Assembly (NCBI RefSeq): GCF_028728205.1
Contig: NZ_JAQYUU010000003.1
Coordinates: forward strand, 186,001-250,000
From: Clostridium sp. 'White wine YQ'
GTDB lineage: Bacteria > Bacillota > Clostridia > Clostridiales > Clostridiaceae
Direction: 5' to 3'
DNA length: 64,000 bases
A model generated the notes under the pieces. That model was given only the letters and a program-made list of their open reading frames with translations, was not told where the DNA came from and ran no database searches. The position numbers were made by a program, and so were the translations under genes. Below, in pieces: positions 18,256 to 26,995 of the stretch. Numbering within the stretch: position 1 is the first letter of the stretch; every line of letters begins with the position of its first letter.

Positions 18256-18915
18256 CTAAAATCCATTTTCCATCAAAAACTCCATTGATATAGAGCTTTT
18301 TTTCTTTTCTTCTTTTCCTTTATTTATTCCTAAAAGTTTCTCAACGTATTTGCCTATTACATCACATTCCAAATTAACATAATGCCCTTTTTTCTTATTA
18401 AGAAGTGTTGTTTCCTCTCCTGTATGAGGTATTATAGAAACCTTGAAAACTTCATTATCAACATAAGCAACTGTTAAGCTTATTCCATCTATAGCTATCG
18501 AGCCTTTTTCCACGATATATTTAAGTATTTCTTTAGGCGCCTTTATGGTTACCCATACAGCATTTGACTCTTTCTCATTTGATGTAATGATTCCAACTCC
18601 ATCAATGTGTCCACTAACAATATGTCCTCCTAACCTATCACTTGCCTTTAATGCTCTTTCAAGATTTACTTTCGATCCAGTTTTGCATTCACCAAGATTA
18701 CTTCTCCTCATGGTTTCTGCCATAACATCTGAGTAATATCCATCACTCCAGAAATCAGTAACTGTTAAACAAACTCCGTTTGTACTGATGCTATCCCCCC
18801 TCTTGCTATCCTCAAGCACTTTTTTAGCCCTAATTTTTATTCTTGCTCCATCACCAGACTTCTCAATAGATTCTACAAATCCTATTTCTTCTACGATTCC
18901 TGTAAACAAAGTCAT
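18256..18915 (-). CDS. ribE: Riboflavin synthase, alpha subunit
   Basis: This enzyme dismutates two lumazine molecules into riboflavin. The 219 residues show two lumazine-binding repeats: FTGIVEEIG with SISTNGVCLTV in the first, and GHIVSGHIDGVG with SIAIDGISLTV in the second. A lysine-rich tail (GKEEKKKSS) is a minor extension. It lies 11 bp after ribD and 17 bp before ribB. Confidence 0.95.
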   Translation of the reverse strand: MTLFTGIVEEIGFVESIEKSGDGARIKIRAKKVLEDSKRGDSISTNGVCLTVTDFWSDGYYSDVMAETMRRSNLGECKTGSKVNLERALKASDRLGGHIVSGHIDGVGIITSNEKESNAVWVTIKAPKEILKYIVEKGSIAIDGISLTVAYVDNEVFKVSIIPHTGEETTLLNKKKGHYVNLECDVIGKYVEKLLGINKGKEEKKKSSISMEFLMENGF

Positions 18916-18926
18916 TAACCACCTTC

Positions 18927-20009
18927 CTATATATAACCTTCCACTAAAATATCTTCCCCAACAATTCTGGTTGTAACCTTATTTAATCTAAAACATTCCT
19001 CTATTTTATTAACGCCTTCTCCTTCTACTGAAGTTTTGGCATCCCTTCCTCCAATTATCTTAGGTGAAATATAATATTGCACCTTATCAACTATTCCCTC
19101 TTTTAATGCTGAGAAGTTTAAGGTTCCGCCACCCTCCAATAAAATTCCGTCAATGTTTTTCTTTCCAAGTTCAACAACTAAATCCTTAAGATTTACCTTT
19201 CCATCTTTCTCTGGCAAGATAATAACTTCTATGCCCTTATTTCTTAGAATATCAACTTTTTCTTTTGGAGCCTTTTGAGTTGTAGCTATAATACAATTTG
19301 AATCTTCATTTACCACTAAAACTTTTGAATCTAGTGGAATTCTCAGTCTACTATCAACTATAATTCTTTTTGGATTTCTTCCATTAGCCATTCTACAAGT
19401 TAAAAGAGGATTATCCATTATCACGGTGTCTACTCCGACCATTATTCCTGATAATGAGTTTCTAAGTTCTTGAACTTCTTCCCTAGCCTCTTCTCCTGTA
19501 ATCCACTTTGACTCCCCTGTATGTGTTGCTATCTTGCCATCTAAACTTATGGCTGATTTTAATACAACAAATGGCTTTTTAGTTACTATGAACTTATTAA
19601 ACACTTCATTTAGTTTTTTGCATTCTTCCTCTAGTATTCCTACTTCTACTTCTATCCCATGTTCTAATAACTTATTGATGCTTTTCCCTGCTACTAATGG
19701 ATTAGGATCCTTTTGTCCTATAACAACTTTAGCAACTTTATTTTTTATTAATGCATCAACACATGGTGGAGTTTTACCATAGTGATGACAAGGCTCTAGT
19801 GTTACATAAACTGTAGAACCTTCCACACTCTCCACAGCACTGGATAATGCATTTACCTCTGCATGAGGTCCCCCATAAAATTCATGATATCCTTGCCCGA
19901 TTATCTTATTATCTTTTACTATTATTGCACCTACCAAAGGATTAGGATTAACTTTACCTACTCCTTTTCTAGCTAACTCTAGTGCTTTTCTCATGTAAAA
20001 CACATCCAC
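18927..20009 (-). CDS. ribD: Bifunctional riboflavin deaminase/reductase RibD
   Basis: RibD deaminates and then reduces the pyrimidine intermediate after GTP ring opening. The N-terminal deaminase domain has zinc ligands in HAE (His49, Glu51) and in PCHHYGKTPPC (Cys74, Cys83). The C-terminal reductase domain includes GVDTVIMDNPLLTCR and LLEGGGTLN. The start is GTG behind GGGAGGAG. It is first in the operon and lies downstream of the FMN riboswitch and two hairpins. Confidence 0.95.
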   Translation of the reverse strand: MDVFYMRKALELARKGVGKVNPNPLVGAIIVKDNKIIGQGYHEFYGGPHAEVNALSSAVESVEGSTVYVTLEPCHHYGKTPPCVDALIKNKVAKVVIGQKDPNPLVAGKSINKLLEHGIEVEVGILEEECKKLNEVFNKFIVTKKPFVVLKSAISLDGKIATHTGESKWITGEEAREEVQELRNSLSGIMVGVDTVIMDNPLLTCRMANGRNPKRIIVDSRLRIPLDSKVLVVNEDSNCIIATTQKAPKEKVDILRNKGIEVIILPEKDGKVNLKDLVVELGKKNIDGILLEGGGTLNFSALKEGIVDKVQYYISPKIIGGRDAKTSVEGEGVNKIEECFRLNKVTTRIVGEDILVEGYI

Positions 20010-20062
20010 TAAATCTCCTCCCTTTAAAGACCAATATCAAAATTATTTTTTCCTTTTTTAAA

Positions 20063-20093
20063 TAAAAAAAACCTGAGTTATTAAAACTCAGGG
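20063..20093 (-). terminator. Second hairpin terminator in the rib leader
   Basis: On the minus strand CCTGAGTT and AACTCAGG surround a short loop and are followed by eight T. It lies between the FMN riboswitch and ribD, so it could be part of the riboswitch platform. Confidence 0.75.
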
Positions 20094-20162
20094 CATTAAA
20101 ATCAAATATTATCCACAGTGAATAAAAAAACTATAGTCTTTTTCCACAATAGATAAACAAAA

Positions 20163-20190
20163 AGCTCTGAAATTATAAAATTTCAGAGCT
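20163..20190 (-). terminator. First hairpin terminator in the rib leader
   Basis: AGCTCTGAAATT and AATTTCAGAGCT form a near-perfect stem. On the minus strand CTTTTTGTTT follows. It is the first terminator-like hairpin after the FMN aptamer. Confidence 0.7.
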
Positions 20191-20245
20191 ATACATTCAA
20201 TTAATTTATATGGTAAACATAGATACTGCTTACTATACCTTAATA

Positions 20246-20355
20246 ATCTTCTTTCATCCAGACTTTACTGTCGGCCTCGGAATCTCACCGAATCTGCTAA
20301 AATAGCTCGCGGGCTTTACCGCCGGTAGGGAATTTCACCCTGCCCTGAAGACCTA
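20246..20355 (-). promoter_or_regulatory. FMN riboswitch (RFN element)
   Basis: The minus strand reads the conserved RFN core: TCTTCAGGGCAGGGTGAAAT, then CCGGCGGTA, AAGCCCGCGAGC, TCGGTGAGATTCCGAGGCCG and ACAGTAAAGTCTGGATG. FMN binding should switch off the downstream rib genes. The aptamer is followed by two terminator-like hairpins before ribD. Confidence 0.95.
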
Positions 20356-20407
20356 TATATAATTTTATACTAAAAGCATATATTAACGTCATTAGCTTGT
20401 CAATTAA

Positions 20408-21163
20408 TTAGTGACTAGGTGTAAATCCACAATATCCTATTTTATCACATCTATCTTTCATTTCCTCCCATTTGCTATCCTCTTTAATAGTTTCAAGCGC
20501 AGAAGGATATAGAATGTAATTTTCTTTAAATATATGATCTCTTAGATTAAATATAAGGTATTTTGCTGTTTCATCTAAATCTGACTTAAATGCTTCAAAA
20601 TTTACATATTTAGCATTCTCTCCAAGAGATTTTATTCTTCTCTTTTTCTCTCTTAAATCCTCATGTTCCATTTTCATAATTCTTGTAGGACCAGTTACCC
20701 CTAAAGCTTCCATTTCAGGGAAAAGTACTTGTTCTTCTCTTTGATGATGATTCTCAGCATCTAATATATTATCAGCTAACTCAACTAGCTCTTTAGCTAT
20801 ATTACCTTCCTCATCATAATTATCCATCTTTTGAATCTTATTGTTTAATGCCTCAAGTCTCTTTAAGAGCTTTAAGATTTCTTCATGCTCTTCTATCATA
20901 GTATTTAAAACGTGTCCCTCAGTAATGCTTGTCTTGATCTTATCCAATTCATCCTTAAGAACTTCCATATGGACTTCACATAGGCCTCTTAATTCTTGAG
21001 GATTCATTCCTTCTTCTATAAGATTTTGTTCTGCTATAGATAATTCAACTGGACTTATTTCTTTAACTATATTTAATGCCTCTTGTCTAATTTCCTCAGT
21101 TGCTCCTTCTTGATTTAATTTCTTTAGTATTACTGATAAATTCTCTATTCTTTCCTTGTTCAT
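20408..21163 (-). CDS. DUF438/hemerythrin-domain protein
   Basis: This roughly 251-residue soluble protein has an N-terminal DUF438-like region (about 1-75) and a C-terminal hemerythrin HHE domain. The latter has spaced His and Glu residues (EHEEIL, ENHHQREEQVLFPEMEAL, MEHEDLREKKR, LRDHIFKENYILYP) that would bind a di-iron centre. Such proteins act in O2, NO or Fe-S stress. GGAGGAG precedes the ATG at 21163. It lies 14 bp after ric, so the two are probably co-transcribed. Confidence 0.85.
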   Translation of the reverse strand: MNKERIENLSVILKKLNQEGATEEIRQEALNIVKEISPVELSIAEQNLIEEGMNPQELRGLCEVHMEVLKDELDKIKTSITEGHVLNTMIEEHEEILKLLKRLEALNNKIQKMDNYDEEGNIAKELVELADNILDAENHHQREEQVLFPEMEALGVTGPTRIMKMEHEDLREKKRRIKSLGENAKYVNFEAFKSDLDETAKYLIFNLRDHIFKENYILYPSALETIKEDSKWEEMKDRCDKIGYCGFTPSH

Positions 21164-21177
21164 TTTATTCTCCTCCA

Positions 21178-21876
21178 CTATACCCTTTGAAACAATATAC
21201 TGTTTTCTTTATAAATATGAATAAATAAATCTTTCTCTAAATCGTGTAACTTGTTATATACAAGTTTAAAAGTTGTGCATGCTCCTTCTGGTGCTTTAAA
21301 ATCTCTAGTAACCTCTTCTAGTTCCTTTAGGATATCTCCTGCCCCATCATGCTCTGCTTCAGTCTCTTCTATATATTTCTTAACTTCTATTCTTAGATTT
21401 TCATCTTTAGCAATAAAATATCTTTCCATTAATGGGAATAGATTTTTCTCTTCTTTTATTAAATGCTCTTCTAATTCAACTTTTAAGCTTCCAAATAGCC
21501 TATGAACTTTAAGTAATTCTTCACTATGATGTTCAAAGTGAACTTTAAGTATTTTTAATAAAAGTTCATCTATTTCTTTAATACTTCTAAAAGTATACGC
21601 ATGGTGTGTATTAACTACATTTTCAATTAGTTTAATTGAATCAACTTCTCTCCAGTCGATATATTCACTATTTGAATTTTTGAACTTTTCATATTCTTCA
21701 TTTAACTTATCAACAAAAACATCAACATTTAATGCCTTTTCTCTTAATGCTGCTCCTAAACTATCATGTCCTCCACAACAATAATCTATCTTTATATCAT
21801 TAAATATTTTTGTTGAGTCTGGGAAAATTGAAACTACCTCACCTAGCTTTAAATTTTCATTTATAACTCTACTCAT
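21178..21876 (-). CDS. ric: Iron-sulfur cluster repair di-iron protein (Ric/ScdA/YtfE)
   Basis: Ric repairs Fe-S clusters damaged by nitric oxide or oxidants. The 232-residue protein has the ScdA N-terminal domain with IDYCCGGHDSLG (about 29-40), then a hemerythrin domain. Its histidine clusters include NTHHAYTF, HFEHHSEELLKVH and EEHLIKEEKNLFP. AGGAGG precedes the ATG. An FNR-type palindrome upstream and the adjacent FNR-like gene suggest redox or NO control. Confidence 0.9.
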   Translation of the reverse strand: MSRVINENLKLGEVVSIFPDSTKIFNDIKIDYCCGGHDSLGAALREKALNVDVFVDKLNEEYEKFKNSNSEYIDWREVDSIKLIENVVNTHHAYTFRSIKEIDELLLKILKVHFEHHSEELLKVHRLFGSLKVELEEHLIKEEKNLFPLMERYFIAKDENLRIEVKKYIEETEAEHDGAGDILKELEEVTRDFKAPEGACTTFKLVYNKLHDLEKDLFIHIYKENSILFQRV

Positions 21877-21914
21877 AAATAATAACCTCCTGAATTTCTT
21901 CTCTTTATGAGTTA

Positions 21915-21955
21915 ATATTAATCCAATTTTAAATTTTAAAATATGATTTAAATCA
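21915..21955 (-). promoter_or_regulatory. FNR-like box and promoter of ric
   Basis: TGATTTAAATCA (21944-21955) is a perfect palindrome with the TGAT-N4-ATCA core of FNR boxes. On the minus strand a minus-10 TAATAT (21915-21920) follows. This would place the box near position -41.5, the class II activation geometry. Confidence 0.6.
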
Positions 21956-21968
21956 CAAATAAAAAAAG

Positions 21969-22014
21969 ATAAAAAATCAACCTCTTATTATTGAGTGGAA
22001 ATTGATTTTTTATC
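21969..22014 (-). terminator. Terminator of the FNR-like regulator gene
   Basis: GATAAAAAATCAA and TTGATTTTTTATC form a long A/T stem just after the regulator stop, with a T-run following on the minus strand. Confidence 0.7.
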
Positions 22015-22021
22015 CTATTAT

Positions 22022-22735
22022 TTATTCAACATATTCAATTAATGCTTCCTTATCATTTACAACTATAATCTTATTTCCCTTAAGTGAAATTACCCCTGAG
22101 TCTTCTAACTTAGAAAGTTTTCTGCTTATAGTTTCCCTCGTTAACCCTGTGTAATTAGCCATTTCTTCTCTATTTATGGGAAGCTTTATTTGGCTTACTC
22201 CATCCTTTTCTTCCCCATACTTCTCTAAGAATTCTAAAAGCATATGAGCTATTCTTATTTCCGCATCATTCGTTGCCAGGTTTTGCGCTAGTTCCTCTGT
22301 TTCAGAAAGCTTTTTAGTAACTTCCTTTAATATCTTAAATGCAATAGCAGAATTTTTTTCTAATATCTTATCCATATCTTCTTTAGTCAATGTGCATATC
22401 TTAACTTTGCTAATAGCTATTACAGTAAATTTATATATATTCTCATCTGTAAATAGATTAAGTTCTCCAAAAAACTCACCTTCTGAAAGAATTCTTATAA
22501 TCTGTTCTTTTCCATCCTTAGTTATTCTGGAAAGCTTAACTTTACCTTCATTTATAATAAATAATGTTTCAGAGCGTTCCCCTTCCTGACAAAGTATTTC
22601 ACCATTTTTATATTCTTTATGTCCAGTCATATCCTTTATTTCTTTTAATTCATCTTCTGATAAAAATGAGAATATGGGAACCTTCTTTACACACAAATCG
22701 CTATGATTACAATTGCCACAATTACAAACTTTCAT
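22022..22735 (-). CDS. FNR-like Crp/Fnr family regulator with Fe-S cysteines
   Basis: This 237-residue regulator has an N-terminal C-x2-C-x5-C motif (Cys6, Cys9, Cys15 in CGNCNHSDLC). A central Cys114 completes the same ligand pattern as E. coli FNR. A cyclic-nucleotide-type domain spans about 20-140. The winged HTH contains TRETISRKLSKLEDSG, with the E-x2-S-R residues that read TTGAT half-sites in FNR. It probably senses O2 or NO through a [4Fe-4S] cluster. It lies upstream of ric and is separated from it by a terminator and an FNR-like box. Confidence 0.88.
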   Translation of the reverse strand: MKVCNCGNCNHSDLCVKKVPIFSFLSEDELKEIKDMTGHKEYKNGEILCQEGERSETLFIINEGKVKLSRITKDGKEQIIRILSEGEFFGELNLFTDENIYKFTVIAISKVKICTLTKEDMDKILEKNSAIAFKILKEVTKKLSETEELAQNLATNDAEIRIAHMLLEFLEKYGEEKDGVSQIKLPINREEMANYTGLTRETISRKLSKLEDSGVISLKGNKIIVVNDKEALIEYVE

Positions 22736-22823
22736 ATGTTCACCTCTATTTAAATAAAGTTACTCTGTAAAATCAATATGATATAATATACTTACATTAT
22801 ATAATTAATAGGAGGCTATTACT

Positions 22824-23885
22824 ATGGTAAAACATGAAGATAAAGTGAGAATTTATATTGGTACATATACTAAGACTGGTAGTAAGGGTATATATACACT
22901 TACTCTAGATAATTTAAATGGTAAACTAGAAGATTTAAAAGTTGCTGGGGAATTAGACAACCCTACCTACATTACTTTAGACAGTAAAAATAACAGACTT
23001 TTTGCTGTAACTAAAGAAGGGGATAATGGTGGTGTAGCTAGCTTTTCTATAAATAAAGAAACTGGAGAATTAACTTTTATAAATAGTCAGGTATCTCCTG
23101 GAGCTCCTGCTTGTCATGTTAGCATGAACAATGATAAGGATTACTTATTTTCAGCAAATTATCATACAGGAGAAGTTAGATCCTACTCTGTTAATGAAAG
23201 CGGAGTTCTTAGCGACCCAATTTCAGTAAAAATTCATGAAGGATCAGGCCCAAATAAAGATAGACAAGAAAAAGCTCATGTTCATTATGTTGAATTAACT
23301 CCAGATGAAAAGAATCTTTTTGCAGTAGACTTAGGTATTGATAAAGTTGTAAGCTATTCTGTTAATAATGGCTCATTAGTTTACGATTCTGAAAATACTA
23401 TTGCTTTACCTGCTGGTGCAGGTCCTAGACACTTAACCTTCCATCCATCTATGAATTTTGCGTACTTATTATCAGAACTTTCATCAGAAGTTTTTGTACT
23501 AGAAAAATGTTCTGATGATAATTCTTATAAAATAAAGCAAAAAGTTTCAGCTCTACCAGATGATTTTGAAGGTGAAAGTATTGGAGCTGCAATTCATTTA
23601 TCACCAGATGGAAAATTCCTTTATACTTCAAATAGAGGACATGACTCTATTGCAGTATTTTCTGTAGATACTCATTCTGGAGAAATCGAATTAAAAGCTA
23701 CTACATCTGTTGCTGGAAAAGGTCCAAGAGACTTTGATTTAGATCCGACAGGCAAATTTGTAGTAGTTGCTAACCAGGATACAGATAACTTAACTTTATT
23801 TTCTAGAGATATTGTATCTGGATTATTAACTAAACTTGAGCAAGAAGTTTCAATTCCTACTCCAGTATGTGTTAAATTCCTATAA
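22824..23885 (+). CDS. Lactonase family protein (6-phosphogluconolactonase-like beta-propeller)
   Basis: This 353-residue protein has the repeated blades of the seven-bladed lactonase family, for example FTVSANYHTGEV-like segments and GAGPRHLTFHP. Family members hydrolyse 6-phosphogluconolactone or act on other lactones. No signal peptide is visible. It is divergent from the FNR-like gene, with AGGAGG before the ATG. No partner genes of the pentose phosphate pathway are nearby, so the substrate is only inferred. Confidence 0.82.
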   Translation: MVKHEDKVRIYIGTYTKTGSKGIYTLTLDNLNGKLEDLKVAGELDNPTYITLDSKNNRLFAVTKEGDNGGVASFSINKETGELTFINSQVSPGAPACHVSMNNDKDYLFSANYHTGEVRSYSVNESGVLSDPISVKIHEGSGPNKDRQEKAHVHYVELTPDEKNLFAVDLGIDKVVSYSVNNGSLVYDSENTIALPAGAGPRHLTFHPSMNFAYLLSELSSEVFVLEKCSDDNSYKIKQKVSALPDDFEGESIGAAIHLSPDGKFLYTSNRGHDSIAVFSVDTHSGEIELKATTSVAGKGPRDFDLDPTGKFVVVANQDTDNLTLFSRDIVSGLLTKLEQEVSIPTPVCVKFL

Positions 23886-24015
23886 TAATTGAATTAAATT
23901 CCTATGCTTCCCTTTTGTATACTAACTAACTAATAAGTGCATACTTCCAATATATTAATTTTGCTCTATAATAAATATTAAATGTAAAATTATAAACATT
24001 ATTGGAGGTATTAAA

Positions 24016-24543
24016 ATGAATGAAGTTTTGAAAGCAATTGAAGCAAGAAGAAGCATTCGTGCTTATAAGCCAGAACAAATTAAAGATGAGGAATTAAATG
24101 AGATATTAAGAGCTGGAAACCTTGCTCCTAGTGCAATGAATCAAAAGCCTTGGAACTTTACTGTAGTTCAAAATAAAGAACTTATAGGAAAACTAAATGA
24201 TTTCTGTAAGAAAGCTATGCAAAGGGATAACAACAAAGATTTAGATCTTTTTTATAATGCACCTACACTTATAGTTGTTTCTAGTGATGCTAAAGCTATA
24301 GCTCCAGAAATAGATGGAGCCCTTGCCTTAGGTAATATGTTCTTAGCAGCAGAATCTCTAGGAATCGGTTCTTGCTGGATACATGCAGTAAAAGCTTTAT
24401 ATACTACTGAAGAAGGTAAAGAATTAATAAAAGAACTTAATTTACCTGAAGGATATTCAATAATAGGGTCAGGTGTTTTTGGATATAAGGTTGCACCTGC
24501 AAATACTCCAAGAAAAGAAGGAACTGTTAACATAATAAAATAA
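24016..24543 (+). CDS. Nitroreductase family protein
   Basis: This 175-residue FMN-dependent oxidoreductase of the NfsB-like superfamily has the N-terminal FMN-binding motif IEARRSIRAYKPEQI, then LAPSAMNQKPW. The central segment LGIGSCWIHAVK also fits FMN contacts. Such enzymes reduce nitro compounds or quinones; the natural substrate is unknown. GGAGG precedes the ATG. It is monocistronic and ends in a shared bidirectional terminator. Confidence 0.88.
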   Translation: MNEVLKAIEARRSIRAYKPEQIKDEELNEILRAGNLAPSAMNQKPWNFTVVQNKELIGKLNDFCKKAMQRDNNKDLDLFYNAPTLIVVSSDAKAIAPEIDGALALGNMFLAAESLGIGSCWIHAVKALYTTEEGKELIKELNLPEGYSIIGSGVFGYKVAPANTPRKEGTVNIIK

Positions 24544-24548
24544 AGAAT

Positions 24549-24582
24549 AAAAATCGCACTAAAAACTTAGTGCGATTTTTTT
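24549..24582. terminator. Bidirectional terminator between convergent genes
   Basis: AAATCGCACTAA and TTAGTGCGATTT flank AAAC, with T-rich tails on both strands. It separates the nitroreductase and MutS-like genes. Confidence 0.85.
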
Positions 24583-24586
24583 ATAC

Positions 24587-26164
24587 TTATATAAGTTTTC
24601 TTAATTCTTCTATGGTTTCATTTGCTTCTTTTGTTATCTCTTCGGGATAACCTATATATTCAAGAAGCTTAATAGCATTACTTTTAGTTCCTATTCCTCT
24701 CTTAATATGATAATCAAAAATTAATCCTTTTTCTTTACTAACATCATCTTCAAAATGATAGAAATTATATTTATCATCAAAAGATCTTGTTATTTCTATA
24801 TCATGAGTAGAAATAAGACATAGTACTTTTGCTTTATGAAAGTAATTAAGCAACGCTCTAGATGCACTGATTCTCTCTAATGGATTAGTTCCTCTAAATA
24901 TCTCATCTATAAAACAAACAACATTCTTGCCTTTTTCTTGTTCTTGAAGAATATTCAATATAGCCTTAGCCTCACCCAAATAATAACTTCTTCCCTCTAA
25001 AATATCTTCCTTAGGATTTAATGAGGTTATTATATGAAAAAGGTCTCCTTCATATCTTTTTGAGGTACAAGTATATAATGTTTGAGCAAAAAGACAATTT
25101 AACGAAACCATCTTTAGGAATGTTGATTTTCCTGACATATTACTTCCTGTTATTATTGCTCCCGTTTTATTAACTTCTATAGAGTTTGCAATTGGATTTT
25201 CTAATAATATATGATATCCTTCTTCAATTTTTATCTCTTTCTTCTTATTAAACTCAGGTTTAGAATAATACCTCAAATCCTCTCTTAAGGCAGCAATAGA
25301 GCAATAAGTATCTATTTCTCCTATTAATTTATATGCTTCATATAAATCTTCTCTATACTTAGGCAATATTTCAATAAACTTATAATATCCTCTTTCTTGA
25401 AGTAAGAAAAATAGAAATATTAAATCTAGTAGTGAATCTACCTCCTCACTTTTTGATATATAGAACATCTCTTTATTTATAGGCTTTATTCTTTCATAAA
25501 TATCACAGGCCTTATCCCTAAATTCTCTAAATTCATAATCATCTATTTCCTTAACCTTTTTCAATGTACTTATAAGTTTAGCCAAGTAAGGTATATTCCA
25601 AAGTTCATATTTATTTTCCCTATGATAATGTATCTCTATATTTACAAGATAAACAACCAAAGCCAAAAATATAAATCTTAAATCTATCCAAATAGCTCCC
25701 AGTATACATAACGGAATAAGGCTCCCTATTATCATATATACTAATCTCTTAAGCTTACTTCCTTTTTTATCATCAAGTATAAAAGAAAGCACTTCCCTTT
25801 TCCCTTCTCTACCTAAATCAAAAAATAAGTAATTTAACTTATCTCTTAAGTTTTTATTCTCTTTTATTTCATCAACTATTTTATCTCTCTTTTCAAGCTC
25901 CTTAATATCAAAAATAGGATTTGTTAAAGTGTACATAAGCATTGCCTCGCCAGGAGAACTATTGGTTCTATCAACGGTCTTAAATACTTCCTCCATTGAT
26001 AAATCATCGAAGCTTTGATCATTTATGTAATTTTCTTCTTTTTCTACACTTCTTATTATGTTGCAGTCTTCTTTTATCTTCTCAAGATTCCTCTTGGATT
26101 TATGACTTTTAGGCCAATAAGAGTTTATAAGTCCTATCATTTGCTGTTTATTAAATCCAAACAT
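24587..26164 (-). CDS. MutS-related ATPase with membrane segments
   Basis: The C-terminal half is a MutS-type ATPase: Walker A ITGSNMSGKSTFLK, Walker B NVVCFIDEIFRGTNPLE and LISTHDIEI. The N-terminal part has MutS core/lever-like helices and two adjacent hydrophobic segments, about residues 140-180 (LIPLCILGAIWIDL and FIFLALVVYLVNI). It lacks the mismatch-recognition domain of true MutS. The upstream frame extends to 26248, but TTTGGAGG stands before the ATG at 26164 (525 residues). A role outside classical mismatch repair, perhaps at the membrane, is inferred. Confidence 0.82.
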   Translation of the reverse strand: MFGFNKQQMIGLINSYWPKSHKSKRNLEKIKEDCNIIRSVEKEENYINDQSFDDLSMEEVFKTVDRTNSSPGEAMLMYTLTNPIFDIKELEKRDKIVDEIKENKNLRDKLNYLFFDLGREGKREVLSFILDDKKGSKLKRLVYMIIGSLIPLCILGAIWIDLRFIFLALVVYLVNIEIHYHRENKYELWNIPYLAKLISTLKKVKEIDDYEFREFRDKACDIYERIKPINKEMFYISKSEEVDSLLDLIFLFFLLQERGYYKFIEILPKYREDLYEAYKLIGEIDTYCSIAALREDLRYYSKPEFNKKKEIKIEEGYHILLENPIANSIEVNKTGAIITGSNMSGKSTFLKMVSLNCLFAQTLYTCTSKRYEGDLFHIITSLNPKEDILEGRSYYLGEAKAILNILQEQEKGKNVVCFIDEIFRGTNPLERISASRALLNYFHKAKVLCLISTHDIEITRSFDDKYNFYHFEDDVSKEKGLIFDYHIKRGIGTKSNAIKLLEYIGYPEEITKEANETIEELRKLI

Positions 26165-26237
26165 AAAAGTTCCTCCAAATATAAAATTACCATAACCTAT
26201 TATAGCATACTTATAATAAATTATGGTAAATATGGTT

Positions 26238-26993
26238 TTATGATACATAGGTTATGAGCTCATTAATGTTGGTAAAGACTCTTTTATATTCTAGTTGTTT
26301 TCTACCTATAACTACTATTTTAACGTTCTCTTTTAATGCAGCTTCTACCTTTTGAACAGTTCCACCTTCTACTCCTGAGTCCTTCATTATTATAGCATCG
26401 CACTTATATTCCCTCAAAACAGCTCTATTAAACTCTTCTGAGAACACACCTTTCACTGCTATTATATCTTCAGGCTCAATTCCAAGATTACATAGTTCCT
26501 CCATGACTTTTAATGACGCAAGAACTCTGTGAATCATTCGATTTTCTATTTTTAAATCTAAAATTTTCTTTATATTTCTACTTCCTGTTGTATTTAATAC
26601 ATTGCCCTTTACGCTAGAAAGAGAGCTCTTAAGTTCACTATAATCCGATATTATATTAACTAATCTATTATCCCTATATTTATCTATTACGGAAGGTCTC
26701 TCATACCTTATATATTCAATGGATAGCTCTTTTGCTGCTTCCATCGCATTTATTGACACCTCTAACGCATAGGGATGGGAAGCATCGATTAGCTTTCTAA
26801 CACCATACTCTTCAAGTTTATTTTTTAGTTCCTCTTTATTTAATGGTTTAGTATTTAAAAACTTATATTTATATCCCTTTAATAAATCTCCACCATAATT
26901 AGTAGCGGTAGATACAAATATATCTTCTGTGAATTTATTAAGTCCTTCTAATAATTCTTTTCCTTCTGAAGTGCCTACAATTAATCCTATCAT
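26238..26993 (-). CDS. cbiJ: Cobalt-precorrin-6A reductase
   Basis: CbiJ/CobK reduces precorrin-6A with NAD(P)H during corrin ring synthesis. The 251 residues contain the family pieces GLIVGTSEGKELL, IDASHPYALEVS, RYERPS, NTTGSRNIKK and KDSGVEGGTVQKVEAAL. It is the last gene of the cobalamin operon and starts 2 bp after cbiH, with GGAGAAG in the end of that gene as Shine-Dalgarno. Confidence 0.92.
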   Translation of the reverse strand: MIGLIVGTSEGKELLEGLNKFTEDIFVSTATNYGGDLLKGYKYKFLNTKPLNKEELKNKLEEYGVRKLIDASHPYALEVSINAMEAAKELSIEYIRYERPSVIDKYRDNRLVNIISDYSELKSSLSSVKGNVLNTTGSRNIKKILDLKIENRMIHRVLASLKVMEELCNLGIEPEDIIAVKGVFSEEFNRAVLREYKCDAIIMKDSGVEGGTVQKVEAALKENVKIVVIGRKQLEYKRVFTNINELITYVS

Positions 26994-26995
26994 TT

